A stretch of DNA of 30,120 nucleotides. Origin: Pseudaeromonas sp041441555. Its GTDB lineage: Bacteria; Pseudomonadota; Gammaproteobacteria; Enterobacterales; Aeromonadaceae. Shown here in pieces: positions 22,925 to 30,087 of the stretch. The translations under genes were made by a program, and so were the position numbers. The notes below the pieces were generated by a model that saw only the letters and a list, made by a program, of their open reading frames with translations, had not been told where the DNA came from and searched no databases. The DNA is taken from assembly GCA_041441555.1 (NCBI GenBank), contig JASDSW010000017.1, forward strand, positions 1-30,120, in the 5' to 3' direction. Each line of letters starts with the position of its first letter. Positions within the stretch are counted from its first letter, which is position 1.

Positions 22925-23428
22925 TTACGCCAAGGAGGCCAGCGCGGCGGCGTAATCCGGCTCCTGGGCCACTTCCGGCACCAGCTCGCTGTGCAGCACC
23001 TTATCCTGCTCATCCAGCACCACCACGGCCCGGGCGGTCAGCCCCACCAGCGGACCGCTGGCGAAGGCGACGCCATAGTCCTGCAGGAAGGCTGCTCCGC
23101 GCATGGTGGACAGGGTAACGACCTTATCCAGCCCCTCGGCACCGCAGAAGCGCGCCTGGGCGAACGGCAGATCGGCGGAGATGCACAGCACCACGGTATT
23201 GCTCAGGGCACTGGCTTCGGCATTGAACTTGCGCACCGAGGTGGCACAGACGCCGGTATCCACACTCGGGAAAATATTCAGGATCTTGCGTTGGCCGGCA
23301 AAGCTGGCCAGGGTGACATCGCTCAGGTCTTTGGCCACCAGCGAGAACGGCTTGGCTTGGGTACCCACGGCGGGGAAATCACCGGCGACTTCGACTGGAT
23401 TGCCTTGCAGTGTAATGGTGTGACTCAT
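22925..23428 (-). CDS. tpx: Thiol peroxidase Tpx
   Basis: A 167-residue atypical 2-Cys peroxiredoxin that reduces hydrogen and alkyl hydroperoxides with electrons from thioredoxin. Peroxidatic Cys61 lies in FPSVDTGVCATSVRKFN and resolving Cys95 in LPFAQARFCGAEG, the same numbering as E. coli Tpx; a further Cys82 (VVLCISAD) is present. The PxxxT/SxxC active-site pattern is intact (PSVDTGVC). The start at 23428 has GAGGAG six bases upstream; the frame runs on to 23890 but those residues are not Tpx. It may be periplasmic or cytoplasmic in different species; no signal peptide is present here. Single gene with a strong terminator. Confidence 0.96.
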   Translation of the reverse strand: MSHTITLQGNPVEVAGDFPAVGTQAKPFSLVAKDLSDVTLASFAGQRKILNIFPSVDTGVCATSVRKFNAEASALSNTVVLCISADLPFAQARFCGAEGLDKVVTLSTMRGAAFLQDYGVAFASGPLVGLTARAVVVLDEQDKVLHSELVPEVAQEPDYAAALASLA

Positions 23429-23559
23429 GATTGCTCCTCGGGAGTATGACGACGCCTGAGTATAGGCAGCTTGGCGGCCAACAAATACGGATGAATGACA
23501 AGGGTATTCCGCCGGGGGGCCATCTGACGAGCCGCGGCCGCTCCCTTCGCGGCAAGGGA

Positions 23560-24432
23560 TCAGCGATCCAGCGCAGCACTCGGGGCGGCAGGCAACCACC
23601 AGCGGGAATCCTCCTTCGGCGTCCCTGGCGGCAGGCCGGGGTTGCTGAGGAAAAACAACCGTCGTTTGGCCAGATTGGCCTGCTGCAGCAAATTGCCATG
23701 GTATTCCATAAACAACCGCTGCAACGAGCCATCCGCCTGGGCGCGCATCAAGCCCAGATGCAGGCGCTCGGCCAGAGCCTGGTTGTCGCGGCGCACAAAG
23801 AAGTAGACCGGGCAGGGGTAGTGCAACGCCAGCGTCGGCTCCACCACCAGATCGGGGAACGAGCCCTGCTGCTCGGCCAACTCCTGCCACGCCTCGTTCA
23901 CGCCGCGGGGAAAGGCATCGAAACGCCCCCGGGCAAGCATGGCAAACAGCGATTCATAACGCGGCGTCGCCATCACCTGAAATCCGTTGTACTGCAGCAA
24001 GGGCAGATCGGCCCAATGGCTGCCAAAGCCGAGACGAAAACGCCGCAACTCCGCCAACGAACGCACGGCGGCGAACTCCGCCTGCTGCTGCTTGCGGATC
24101 AGCAACACCCGGTAGCCCAGCAAACCCCGCAGAATATCGAAGCGCACCGCGCGCATCTCCCGCTCCCGTTGCAGGGTGGTGGGCACCGACACCACATCGA
24201 TGCGCCCCTCCTGCAACAGTACCAGGCCGCGATCTGGCGTCACCGTGGTGAATTGCGGGCTTAAGCTGCATTCGCCCTGCTCTTGTGTCTTATCCAGCAC
24301 CAGCTGTAACAAGGCGGTGCGATAGGCATAGCGGGCATCCTGCTGAAAATAGCGGATCGTGCAGGGTGCCGCCCCGACCGGCAAGCTCAGGACCAGCCCA
24401 GCGATCCCCAGCAAGAAGAAGTGTCGTATCAT
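23560..24432 (-). CDS. Periplasmic substrate-binding-like protein
   Basis: A 290-residue exported protein of the family-3 solute-binding fold. The ATG at 24432 begins a signal peptide (FFLLGIAGLVLSLPVGA, cut before APCTIRYFQQ). The body shows the two-lobe pattern: RLVLDK-type helix, LVLLQEGRIDVVSVPTTLQRE, GLLGYRVLLIRKQQQ, FDAFPRGVNEAWQEL, LHYPCPVYFFVRRDN and a C-terminal helix pair. It lacks transporter genes nearby, so it may be a stray sensor-type binding protein. It is a clear paralogue of the broken gene at 25370-26274 (shared GLLGYR, LIRK, RGVNEA, Y(P/R)YPVxF elements), which faces the other way across the cold-shock gene. Ligand unknown. Confidence 0.8.
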   Translation of the reverse strand: MIRHFFLLGIAGLVLSLPVGAAPCTIRYFQQDARYAYRTALLQLVLDKTQEQGECSLSPQFTTVTPDRGLVLLQEGRIDVVSVPTTLQREREMRAVRFDILRGLLGYRVLLIRKQQQAEFAAVRSLAELRRFRLGFGSHWADLPLLQYNGFQVMATPRYESLFAMLARGRFDAFPRGVNEAWQELAEQQGSFPDLVVEPTLALHYPCPVYFFVRRDNQALAERLHLGLMRAQADGSLQRLFMEYHGNLLQQANLAKRRLFFLSNPGLPPGTPKEDSRWWLPAAPSAALDR

Positions 24433-24622
24433 CTCATCGCGCTCCGCGCCCATTCCTGCTGTAAGCATAACCCATCCCTGGTGGCTCGATGGCGGCGTCC
24501 TTGCCGCCAACGGTTGACGCCAGGGAACACTTCCTGCCTGATCTGATCGCATTGAGCAGTTTCTTCGACTTTCCCACCGAAAGCGGAGAAAATCGACCAA
24601 CCTAGACCCAAGTGAACCGACT

Positions 24623-25294
24623 ATGCGCCATCAAGGCCCCTTAACCAGCTGGCATGACGAGAAAGGCTACGGTTTTATCGAGCCCGAAGGCGGTGGCCCG
24701 CGAGCCTTCGTCCATATCAAGGCATTCCTCGATCCACTGCGACGACCGGTGGCGGGCGACGTGCTGACCTATGAGCTGCACACCGACCCGCGCGGCCGTG
24801 CCGTGGCTCAGCAGATCCTGTTTCTGCACCAGAGCGCGCCCAGCAGCGACCACCGCCGTCGGCCACACGCCTCCGGGCGCACTCATGCCCGCCCCGAGCG
24901 CCAAGGCGCGGGCCGTCCCGGAGTACTCCCCTGGGTCCTGATGCTGCTGTTTCTCTCGACACTGTGGGCTCTGCATGCCAAGGGCTACCTGCATCCGCGC
25001 CTGCTGGCCTGGTATCCCGCAATCAGCCTGCTGGCCTTCATCGCCTACTGGCGCGACAAGCGCGCGGCCCAGCGGCAGGAGTGGCGCACCCCGGAGAGCA
25101 CCTTGCAACTCTTCGCCCTGCTGGGCGGTTGGCCGGGTGCCCTGCTCGCCCAACGCTGCCTGCGCCACAAGACCAGCAAGCCCTCGTTCCAGGTGGTCTT
25201 CTGGATCAATGTGGTGCTGCACTGCGGCCTGCTCGGTGGCCTGCTCTTCACCCCGCAGGGCCAGCAGCTGCTGCGCCCCCTGCTGACCCTGTGA
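24623..25294 (+). CDS. Cold-shock domain and DUF1294 membrane fusion protein
   Basis: A 223-residue protein with two modules. Residues 1-70 form a cold-shock (OB-fold) domain with the RNA-binding motifs KGYGFIEPE and RAFVHIKAF. A basic, His/Arg-rich linker (DHRRRPHASGRTHARPERQGAG) leads to the membrane part from about 98: a helix VLPWVLMLLFLSTLWAL, then LLAWYPAISLLAFIAYWRDKRAAQ and the DUF1294 signature TLQLFALLGGWPGALLAQRCLRHKTSKPSFQVVFW. The combination is common in Proteobacteria and suggests a nucleic-acid binding domain tethered to the inner membrane, with unknown role. The start at 24623 has a poor ribosome binding site. Confidence 0.9.
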   Translation: MRHQGPLTSWHDEKGYGFIEPEGGGPRAFVHIKAFLDPLRRPVAGDVLTYELHTDPRGRAVAQQILFLHQSAPSSDHRRRPHASGRTHARPERQGAGRPGVLPWVLMLLFLSTLWALHAKGYLHPRLLAWYPAISLLAFIAYWRDKRAAQRQEWRTPESTLQLFALLGGWPGALLAQRCLRHKTSKPSFQVVFWINVVLHCGLLGGLLFTPQGQQLLRPLLTL

Positions 25295-25369
25295 GCCAAC
25301 AGCATGCAGCCACCAGCCCGGAGCCAAACAGCTAGACTCATAGCATCGCCCAAACGCCGGAGATGATGC

Positions 25370-26274
25370 ATGCCCCACCGCCTACTGCCGCTACTGTGCT
25401 GGCTTCTGCTGCTGAGCGCGACGCCGGGCGCCGCCGAACCGGCACCACTGTCGGTGCGGTACCTGCAACAGCCGGAAGACACGGTACGCTACACCTATGA
25501 GTACCGGCTGATCGCCGAGCTGATGGCGCGCACCGAGGCGCGCTTCGGCCCGTACCAGTTACACCCCTATACCGGCAAAATGAGCTCGCGTCGCCTCAAC
25601 AACGAGGCGATCCGCGGCGAGCGCATCAACCTGATGTGGAGCGATGCCGGCCATCCGAACCTCGACAACCAGATGATCCGCATTCCCTTTCCGCTGCTCA
25701 AGGGGCTGCTGGGTACCGCATCTTCTTGATCCGCAAGAGCGATCAACCGCGTTTTGCCGCCATCCGCACCCTCGATGATCTGAAAAAGCTGCGCCTCGGC
25801 CAGGGGGCCAACTGGGGGGATATCAAGATCTACCGCCATAACGGCTTTGAGGTCATCACCGGCAAGGACTACCAGCATCTGTTCCATATGCTGGTCAGCG
25901 GCCGTTTCGACTACTTCCCGCGCGGCGTCAACGAAGCACCACTGGAGTACGCCGCCCAGCATGAGCACCACCCCGAGCTGGCGATCGAACAGACGCTGCT
26001 ACTGGTCTACCGCTATCCGGTGTTCTTCTACGTCAGCCGCAACAGCCCGGCCCTGGCACAACGCCTCCGCGCCGGGTTGGAACAGATGCAGGCCGATGGC
26101 AGCTTCGATCGCTTCTTCTTCGACTACTACCGGCCGGTGCTGGAGCAGGCCCAGTTGCCGGGGCGCCGCATCTTCTACCTCGACAACCCCTTCCTGCCCG
26201 CCGACACCCCACTCGACCGCCCCGAGCTGTGGCTCGATCCGCTCAAGCCTTTGCCTCCCGCTGGCCAGCACTAG
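25370..26274 (+). pseudogene. Periplasmic binding-like protein gene with a one-base frameshift
   Basis: The 5' part (25370-25729) encodes a signal peptide (LLPLLCWLLLLSATPGAAE) and the first lobe, ending PFPLLKGLLG, then leaves the family frame and stops. The family sequence resumes without loss in another frame as GYRIFLIRKSDQPRF and runs to 26274 (FDYFPRGVNEAPLEY, VYRYPVFFYVSRNS). The paralogue at 23560-24432 has GLLGYRVLLIRK uninterrupted at this point, so one base is missing between about 25711 and 25716 (after the GGG of CTGCTGGG). With that base restored the protein would have about 301 residues. The change may be a true recent mutation or an assembly error. Weak ribosome binding site; its stop precedes the helicase gene by 130 bases. 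Confidence 0.88.
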
Positions 26275-26404
26275 AGCGCCGACGATCCGGTCACCGCCTC
26301 GTCACCGCGCGGGGTGCAGCCAGCAACCCGGTCGCCAATCTGCTACCATGGCGCCGCCAGCCCCGGTGGCTGGCACTCTTGTTTCTCAGCCCCAAGGTGC
26401 CCTC

Positions 26405-27634
26405 ATGTCGTTTGCCGATCTTGCCCTCGCCCCCGTCCTGCTGGAGAACCTGCAGCGTCTGGGTTACAGCCAGCCCACGCCCATCCAGCAGCAGGCGATC
26501 CCGCTCATTCTGGCGGGCCAGGATCTGATGGCGGGTGCCCAGACCGGCACCGGCAAGACAGCGGCCTTTGTGCTGCCGATCCTGCAACGGCTGCTGACGC
26601 AGCCGGCGGCCCAACCCACCTCGGCGGTGCGCGCCCTGATCCTGGTGCCGACCCGCGAACTGGCGGTACAGGTGCACCAGAGCGTCGAGCAGTACGCCGC
26701 AGGCAGCCCATTGCGGGCTGCGCTGGTCTATGGCGGCGTCAGCATTGCCGCCCAGGCCGAGGTGCTGCAATCCGGCGTCGAGCTGGTGATCGCCACCCCG
26801 GGCCGCCTGCTGGACCATCTGCGCCAGGGGGTGGTGTCGCTGGCGGGCATCGAGGTGCTGGTGCTGGATGAAGCCGATCGCATGCTGGATATGGGCTTTG
26901 CCGACGAGATCAACGCCCTGCTGGCGCAACTGCCCGAGGCGCGCCAGACGCTACTCTTCTCCGCCACCTTCAACGACGGCATCTACCAGTTGGCGAAGAG
27001 TCGGCTGCGGGATCCGCAACGCATCGAGGTGGCGCCGCGCAACAGCACCGCCCGCGAAATCGAGCAGCGGGTCTATGCGGTGGATAACGAGCGCAAGGCC
27101 GAGCTGGTCAGCCATCTCATCCGGGTCAAGGGCTACCAGCCGGTGCTGATCTTCAGCCGCACCCGCCAGGGCTGCGACAAGCTGGCCCAGCAACTGCTGG
27201 CGCAAGGGGTACAGGCGCAAGCCCTGCACGGCGATCTCTCGCAGGCGGCGCGGGAGAAAGTGCTGCAGTCGTTCCGTGACGGCACCCTGCAGGCGCTGGT
27301 CGCCACCGATGTCGCCGCCCGCGGGCTGGATATTCCCGAGCTGAACTATGTGCTCAATCTCGAGCTGCCCCATCAGCCTGAGGATTATGTGCACCGCATC
27401 GGCCGCACCGGCCGCGCCGGCAAGACCGGGCTCGCCATCACCCTGTTCAGCACCGAAGACGCCCTGCGGTTGGAAGAGGTGGAAGCCGCGCTGGATCAGC
27501 GCCTGCCCCAGCAGTGGTTCCCCGGCTTCGAACCGGATCTGACCAAATCCGCCCCCGACCCCAGACGCCATAGCAAAACCGCCCAGAAACAACGCGCCAA
27601 GAAGCGGGCGTTGGGAAGCAAGGGCAAGCGGTAA
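26405..27634 (+). CDS. DEAD-box ATP-dependent RNA helicase, RhlE-like
   Basis: A 409-residue helicase. Motifs in order: Q motif PTPIQQQAI (24-32), motif I AQTGTGKT (45-52), Ia PTRELA, GG, Ib TPGRLLDHL, II DEAD (about 155), III SAT (about 186), then in the second RecA lobe IFSRT, ATDVAARGLDIP and HRIGRTGRAGKTG. It ends with a short basic tail (KTAQKQRAKKRALGSKGKR) that can bind RNA. The beginning MSFADLALAPVLLENLQRLGY matches the RhlE group, whose members remodel RNA in ribosome assembly and degradosomes. The ATG at 26405 with AAGG upstream is preferred; the open frame runs far upstream through the frameshifted gene but those codons are not helicase. No terminator is evident before the toxin gene. 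Confidence 0.93.
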   Translation: MSFADLALAPVLLENLQRLGYSQPTPIQQQAIPLILAGQDLMAGAQTGTGKTAAFVLPILQRLLTQPAAQPTSAVRALILVPTRELAVQVHQSVEQYAAGSPLRAALVYGGVSIAAQAEVLQSGVELVIATPGRLLDHLRQGVVSLAGIEVLVLDEADRMLDMGFADEINALLAQLPEARQTLLFSATFNDGIYQLAKSRLRDPQRIEVAPRNSTAREIEQRVYAVDNERKAELVSHLIRVKGYQPVLIFSRTRQGCDKLAQQLLAQGVQAQALHGDLSQAAREKVLQSFRDGTLQALVATDVAARGLDIPELNYVLNLELPHQPEDYVHRIGRTGRAGKTGLAITLFSTEDALRLEEVEAALDQRLPQQWFPGFEPDLTKSAPDPRRHSKTAQKQRAKKRALGSKGKR

Positions 27635-27666
27635 TCCCTGTTGTAGCTAGCAGCTCGTTCCACCGC

Positions 27667-27696
27667 TTGCCGATGTGTACTCTGTACACCTACAAT
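27667..27696 (+). promoter_or_regulatory. Toxin-antitoxin promoter with internal operator
   Basis: TTGCCG (27667-27672), 18 bases, TACAAT (27691-27696). Between them lies GTGTACTCTGTACAC (27675-27689), a perfect six-base inverted repeat with a three-base centre. An XRE-type antitoxin bound here would block RNA polymerase, the usual autoregulation of such modules. Confidence 0.72.
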
Positions 27697-27703
27697 AGAG
27701 AGA

Positions 27704-28054
27704 ATGGAGTCGCGCTGCGTGAGTCATGCCATCGAGTTTATTGAAACATCGATCTTTACCCGGCAGATCAAGACGATTGCCACCGATGATGAATTGAAGG
27801 CGTTGCAGCTCGAACTGATCGCCCAACCGGAAAAGGGTGACCTGATCCAGGGAACGGGCGGCCTGCGCAAGATACGCATGGCCACCGGCCAGCAGGGCAA
27901 GAGCGGCAGCGCCCGGGTGATCTACTTTCTGGCCACCGCCGAGGTTATTTATCTGGTGCTGGCGTATGCCAAAAACGAGAAAGAGAGCCTGACGGCAGCC
28001 GAGAAAGCCGACTTGAAAAAGCTGACGCAACTTCTCAAGGGAGAAACACCATGA
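27704..28054 (+). CDS. RelE/HigB-type toxin
   Basis: A toxin of the RelE superfamily (HigB2 branch), expected to cut mRNA on the ribosome. 116 residues from the ATG at 27704; a GTG at 27719 is an alternative start (111 residues) that gives the more usual length. The core shows FTRQIKTIATDDELKALQLELIAQPEKGDLIQGTGGLRKIRMA, then SGSARVIYFLATAEVIYLVLAYAKNEKESLTAAEK, with basic and aromatic residues (Arg in LRKIRMA, Arg-Val-Ile-Tyr) at the catalytic positions of the family. Its end overlaps the antitoxin start by ATGA, so the two are translated together, toxin first. Confidence 0.88.
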   Translation: MESRCVSHAIEFIETSIFTRQIKTIATDDELKALQLELIAQPEKGDLIQGTGGLRKIRMATGQQGKSGSARVIYFLATAEVIYLVLAYAKNEKESLTAAEKADLKKLTQLLKGETP

Positions 28055-28335
28055 GCCTGTTTAATGAACTCAAAGCCTCGCTGGAAGAGGCGGTTGCCAT
28101 CCAGCAGCAGCGCCAGCCCGCGGCCCGCGTCACCCGCTACGAGGTGGCGGATGTCAAAGCCATCCGCGCCGCACTGAATGTCTCCCAGCAGGAGATGGCC
28201 GAGGCGCTGGGCACCAGTGTCGATACCATCAAGAGCTGGGAGTCCCGCCGCCGCAACCCCACCGGCCTCGCCGCCAAGGTGCTGGCCACCATCGCCGATA
28301 ACCCGTCCCTGTTCCGCGAACTGGCGGCGCATTAA
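28051..28335 (+). CDS. XRE-family antitoxin (HigA2/NadS type)
   Basis: A 94-residue antitoxin with a flexible, charged N-terminal arm (LKASLEEAVAIQQQRQ) and a helix-turn-helix domain: VKAIRAALNVSQQEMAEALGTSVDTIKSWESRRRNPTGLAAKVL. The SVDTIKSWESRRRNP segment is the recognition helix region. It should neutralise the toxin and bind the inverted repeat in the promoter. It starts inside the last codons of the toxin gene. REP-type repeats and a transposase of a different kind follow directly. Confidence 0.92.
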   Translation: MSLFNELKASLEEAVAIQQQRQPAARVTRYEVADVKAIRAALNVSQQEMAEALGTSVDTIKSWESRRRNPTGLAAKVLATIADNPSLFRELAAH

Positions 28336-28338
28336 GTT

Positions 28339-28376
28339 GTAGATTGGGATGAGTTTACGAAGCCCAACTTTCATCG
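28339..28376. repeat. Degenerate REP-like hairpin
   Basis: GTAGATTGGGATGAG..GAAGCCCAAC resembles the REP unit described at 28455 but with several changes. It lies directly after the antitoxin stop. Confidence 0.55.
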
Positions 28377-28382
28377 AGCAAC

Positions 28383-28424
28383 AGAGCAAAGAGCAAAGAG
28401 CAAAGAGCAAAGAGCAAAGAGCAA
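28383..28424. repeat. Tandem repeat of AGAGCAA, six copies
   Basis: Six perfect contiguous copies of the seven-base unit AGAGCAA lie in non-coding DNA between the antitoxin gene and the REP transposase. Repeats of this sort vary in copy number through replication slippage. Confidence 0.95.
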
Positions 28425-28454
28425 GTAGCAGGTTTGGAAAATCCATCACCCGGA

Positions 28455-28495
28455 GTAGGTTGGGCTGAATGTAATGAAGCCCAACGTTTACCGCG
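28455..28495. repeat. REP element A, left of the transposase
   Basis: GTAGGTTGGGCTGAATG then AATGAAGCCCAACG and TTTACCGCG; TTGGGCT pairs with AGCCCAA to form a hairpin. Direct orientation, ending 15 bases before the transposase start. Confidence 0.88.
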
Positions 28496-28510
28496 AGTAG
28501 GATGTCACCC

Positions 28511-29032
28511 ATGCGCTACCGCAGAGCCAATGTCCAAGGGGCAACTTGGTTTTTCACCGTTAACCTGGCTGACCGCGGACATGATTTGCTGATCCGACAT
28601 GTCGATTTGCTGCGTGATGTGACACGCGAGGTCAAAAATCGTCACCCATTCGAGATTGTCGCCATGGTGGTGCTGCCTGAGCATCTGCATGCGATTTGGA
28701 CGCTGCCCGCCGACGATGCGGATTACCCCATGCGCTGGTCGTTGATTAAAGCCGGCTTTTCCCGCAGCCTGCCGAAAAGCGAAGCCATCCGACAGAGTCG
28801 TCTCCACAAGCGTGAACGCGGGATCTGGCAGCGCCGCTATTGGGAGCACCAGATTCAGGATGATGCCGACTTGCAAGCACATGTGGACTACATCCATTAC
28901 AACCCGGTCAAACATGGTCACGCCCGTTTACCCGTCGAATGGCCACACTCGTCGATTCACCAATTTATCGAACGGGGTTGGATGGCTGCGGATTGGAGTG
29001 CCGCAGACACTATCCTGCTGGGGCACGAGTAG
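28511..29032 (+). CDS. REP-associated tyrosine transposase (RAYT)
   Basis: A 173-residue single-strand DNA transposase of the Y1/HUH family (TnpA_REP, RAYT). The start MRYRRANVQGATWFFTVNL is typical; the metal-binding HUH motif is VLPEHLHAIW with His58 and His60; the catalytic tyrosine is Tyr127 in VDYIHYNPVKHG. RAYTs cut and join REP hairpins and are thought to spread them in the genome. Here the gene is framed by REP units (direct at 28455, inverted at 29036), as expected for a REPtron. An ATG at 28502 gives three more residues; the start at 28511 fits the family better, though the ribosome binding site is weak. Codons for its last 46 residues are repeated downstream in a tandem duplication. 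Confidence 0.93.
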   Translation: MRYRRANVQGATWFFTVNLADRGHDLLIRHVDLLRDVTREVKNRHPFEIVAMVVLPEHLHAIWTLPADDADYPMRWSLIKAGFSRSLPKSEAIRQSRLHKRERGIWQRRYWEHQIQDDADLQAHVDYIHYNPVKHGHARLPVEWPHSSIHQFIERGWMAADWSAADTILLGHE

Positions 29033-29035
29033 TTG

Positions 29036-29076
29036 CGCGGTAAACGTTGGGCTTCGCCAGCTCAGCCCAACCTACG
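29036..29076. repeat. REP element B, inverted, right of the transposase
   Basis: CGCGGTAAACGTTGGGCTTCG then AGCTCAGCCCAACCTACG, the reverse complement arrangement of element A with a different loop. It starts four bases after the transposase stop. Confidence 0.88.
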
Positions 29077-29130
29077 TGCCGTGCCAATTCGCATACCGTT
29101 TTCACCGATAGATGAGATCTCACATCTGTC

Positions 29131-29171
29131 GTAGGTTGGGCTGAATGAAATGAAGCCCAACGTTTACCGCG
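29131..29171. repeat. REP element C, direct
   Basis: GTAGGTTGGGCTGAATG, AATGAAGCCCAACG, TTTACCGCG: nearly identical to element A. Confidence 0.88.
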
Positions 29172-29179
29172 GTGCACCT

Positions 29180-29320
29180 ATCCACCACAACCCGGTTAAA
29201 CATGGTCACGCCCGTTTATCCGTCGAATGGCCACACTCGTCGATGCACCAATTTATCGAGCGGGGTTGGATGGCTGCGGATTGGAGTGCCGCAGACACTA
29301 TCCTGTTGGGGCACGAGTAG
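29180..29320 (+). pseudogene. Duplicated 3' fragment of the RAYT gene
   Basis: A second copy of the last ~46 codons of the transposase, from the NPVKHG region to the GHE stop. It carries silent changes and at least two replacements (Pro to Ser after ARL, Ile to Met in SSIHQF). It lacks the HUH motif and has no start, so it cannot make an enzyme. Confidence 0.9.
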
Positions 29321-29323
29321 TTG

Positions 29324-29364
29324 CGCGGTAAACGTTGGGCTTCGCCAGCTCAGCCCAACCTACG
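29324..29364. repeat. REP element B, second copy (inverted)
   Basis: Exact repeat of the 29036-29076 unit within the tandem duplication. Confidence 0.88.
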
Positions 29365-29418
29365 TGCCGTGCCAATTCGCATACCGTTTTCACCGATAGA
29401 TGAGATCTCACATCTGTC

Positions 29419-29460
29419 GTAGGTTGGGCTGAATGCAATGAAGCCCAACTCAGCCCAACG
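29419..29460. repeat. REP element C, second copy with altered end
   Basis: GTAGGTTGGGCTGAATG and AATGAAGCCCAAC as before, but the TTTACCGCG tail is replaced by TCAGCCCAACG. This marks the right border of the duplicated REP cluster; AT-rich DNA begins soon after. Confidence 0.8.
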
Positions 29461-29574
29461 TGCTGATGGTTTACGGTTGCTCACATAGATTATTGATAGA
29501 AATTTACCTCTTAAGTTGTTATATTTTTATTATTATTGTAAGTTTAATTAATTCATATTTTTAAGGGGTTAACT

Positions 29575-30087
29575 GTGAAAAAAATCTTATTGGAAGATGA
29601 CAAAATTCACTGTCTTTCGCTGATCGATACTTTTAACACAAACAGTTATATTGAATTGGTTGAGGCTGCGTACCGAGACAAAGGTGGAATCGTTGGGCAA
29701 CGAACCCCTTTAAAAACGAAAACAGCTCAAACCATTCGAGAGAGAATGGTAGATGACATATGTAATGGTGCAGTTTTACCTCCTGTTGTAATTGGGCTGG
29801 TTGTTAATGACGAACAGTATGAGAAAATAAAAAAAGAGTCTATCGTGGATTTAAAAGAGCTTTTTCGAGAAGATTCTATAAATGGCTCTTTATGTATTAT
29901 TGATGGAATGCAAAGAACTACAGCCCTCCTTGAGGCAATGGAAAAAAACAGTAACATCGCATCTAGCCAATTAAGAGTTGAGTTTTGGATTGCAACCAAA
30001 ATGAACAGCTTGATATATAGAATGCTTGTTCTTAATACAGGACAAGTCCCATGGGACATTAAGAGCTGTCTCTTGATCAGATCTTGA
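29575..30087 (+). CDS. DGQHR/ParB-like domain protein, cut by IS50
   Basis: An AT-rich gene fragment unlike its GC-rich surroundings in base and codon use (AAA, ATA, TTA common), which indicates recent transfer. The GTG start at 29575 follows AAGGGG at six bases. About 163 native residues remain: GQRTPLKTKTAQTIRERMVDD, then NGAVLPPVVIGLVV, an acidic insert, and IIDGMQRTTALLEA at 108-121, a variant of the IIDGQHR signature, followed by LRVEFWIATKMNSLIYRMLVLNTGQVPWDIK. This pattern belongs to the DGQHR/DndB-like or ParB-like group often found in DNA modification and defence islands. From 30066 the frame runs into IS50 and stops at 30087. The rest of the gene should lie beyond the insertion. Exact function unknown. 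Confidence 0.68.
   Translation: MKKILLEDDKIHCLSLIDTFNTNSYIELVEAAYRDKGGIVGQRTPLKTKTAQTIRERMVDDICNGAVLPPVVIGLVVNDEQYEKIKKESIVDLKELFREDSINGSLCIIDGMQRTTALLEAMEKNSNIASSQLRVEFWIATKMNSLIYRMLVLNTGQVPWDIKSCLLIRS
30066..30084. repeat. IS50 inside end (IE)
   Basis: CTGTCTCTTGATCAGATCT, the complete 19-bp IE that the Tn5 transposase binds. It contains GATC Dam sites, which regulate transposase binding at this end. The nine bases before it (CATTAAGAG, 30057-30065) are the expected target duplication. Confidence 0.95.

Larger units (their letters stand above)
28892..29449. repeat. Tandem duplication of 288-bp period covering the transposase 3' end
   Basis: Bases 28892-29161 recur at 29180-29449 with a constant offset of 288 and only a few changes (for example GTCAAA/GTTAAA, CCCGTC/TCCGTC, CTGCTG/CTGTTG). 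The repeated block holds the last third of the transposase gene, an inverted REP, a TGAGATCTCA palindrome and a direct REP. Confidence 0.95.

Noticed and set aside
23429..23890. N-terminal extension of Tpx
   Set aside because: Tpx proteins begin at the MSHTITLQGN segment, which has a strong ribosome binding site; the extension overlaps the neighbouring gene.
25847..26404. Upstream extension of the helicase frame
   Set aside because: These codons lie over the binding-protein pseudogene in another frame and are rich in Arg, Ser and Thr with no helicase similarity; the ATG at 26405 matches the RhlE start.
29172..29399. 75-codon frame in the duplicated REP block
   Set aside because: It is the shifted frame of the transposase fragment and the REP hairpins; the same peptide appears shifted over the first copy as well, which only reflects the duplication.
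28339..29460. CRISPR array
   Set aside because: Repeats are hairpin REP units in alternating orientation with unequal spacing plus a tandem duplication; there are no regular repeats with unique spacers and no cas genes.
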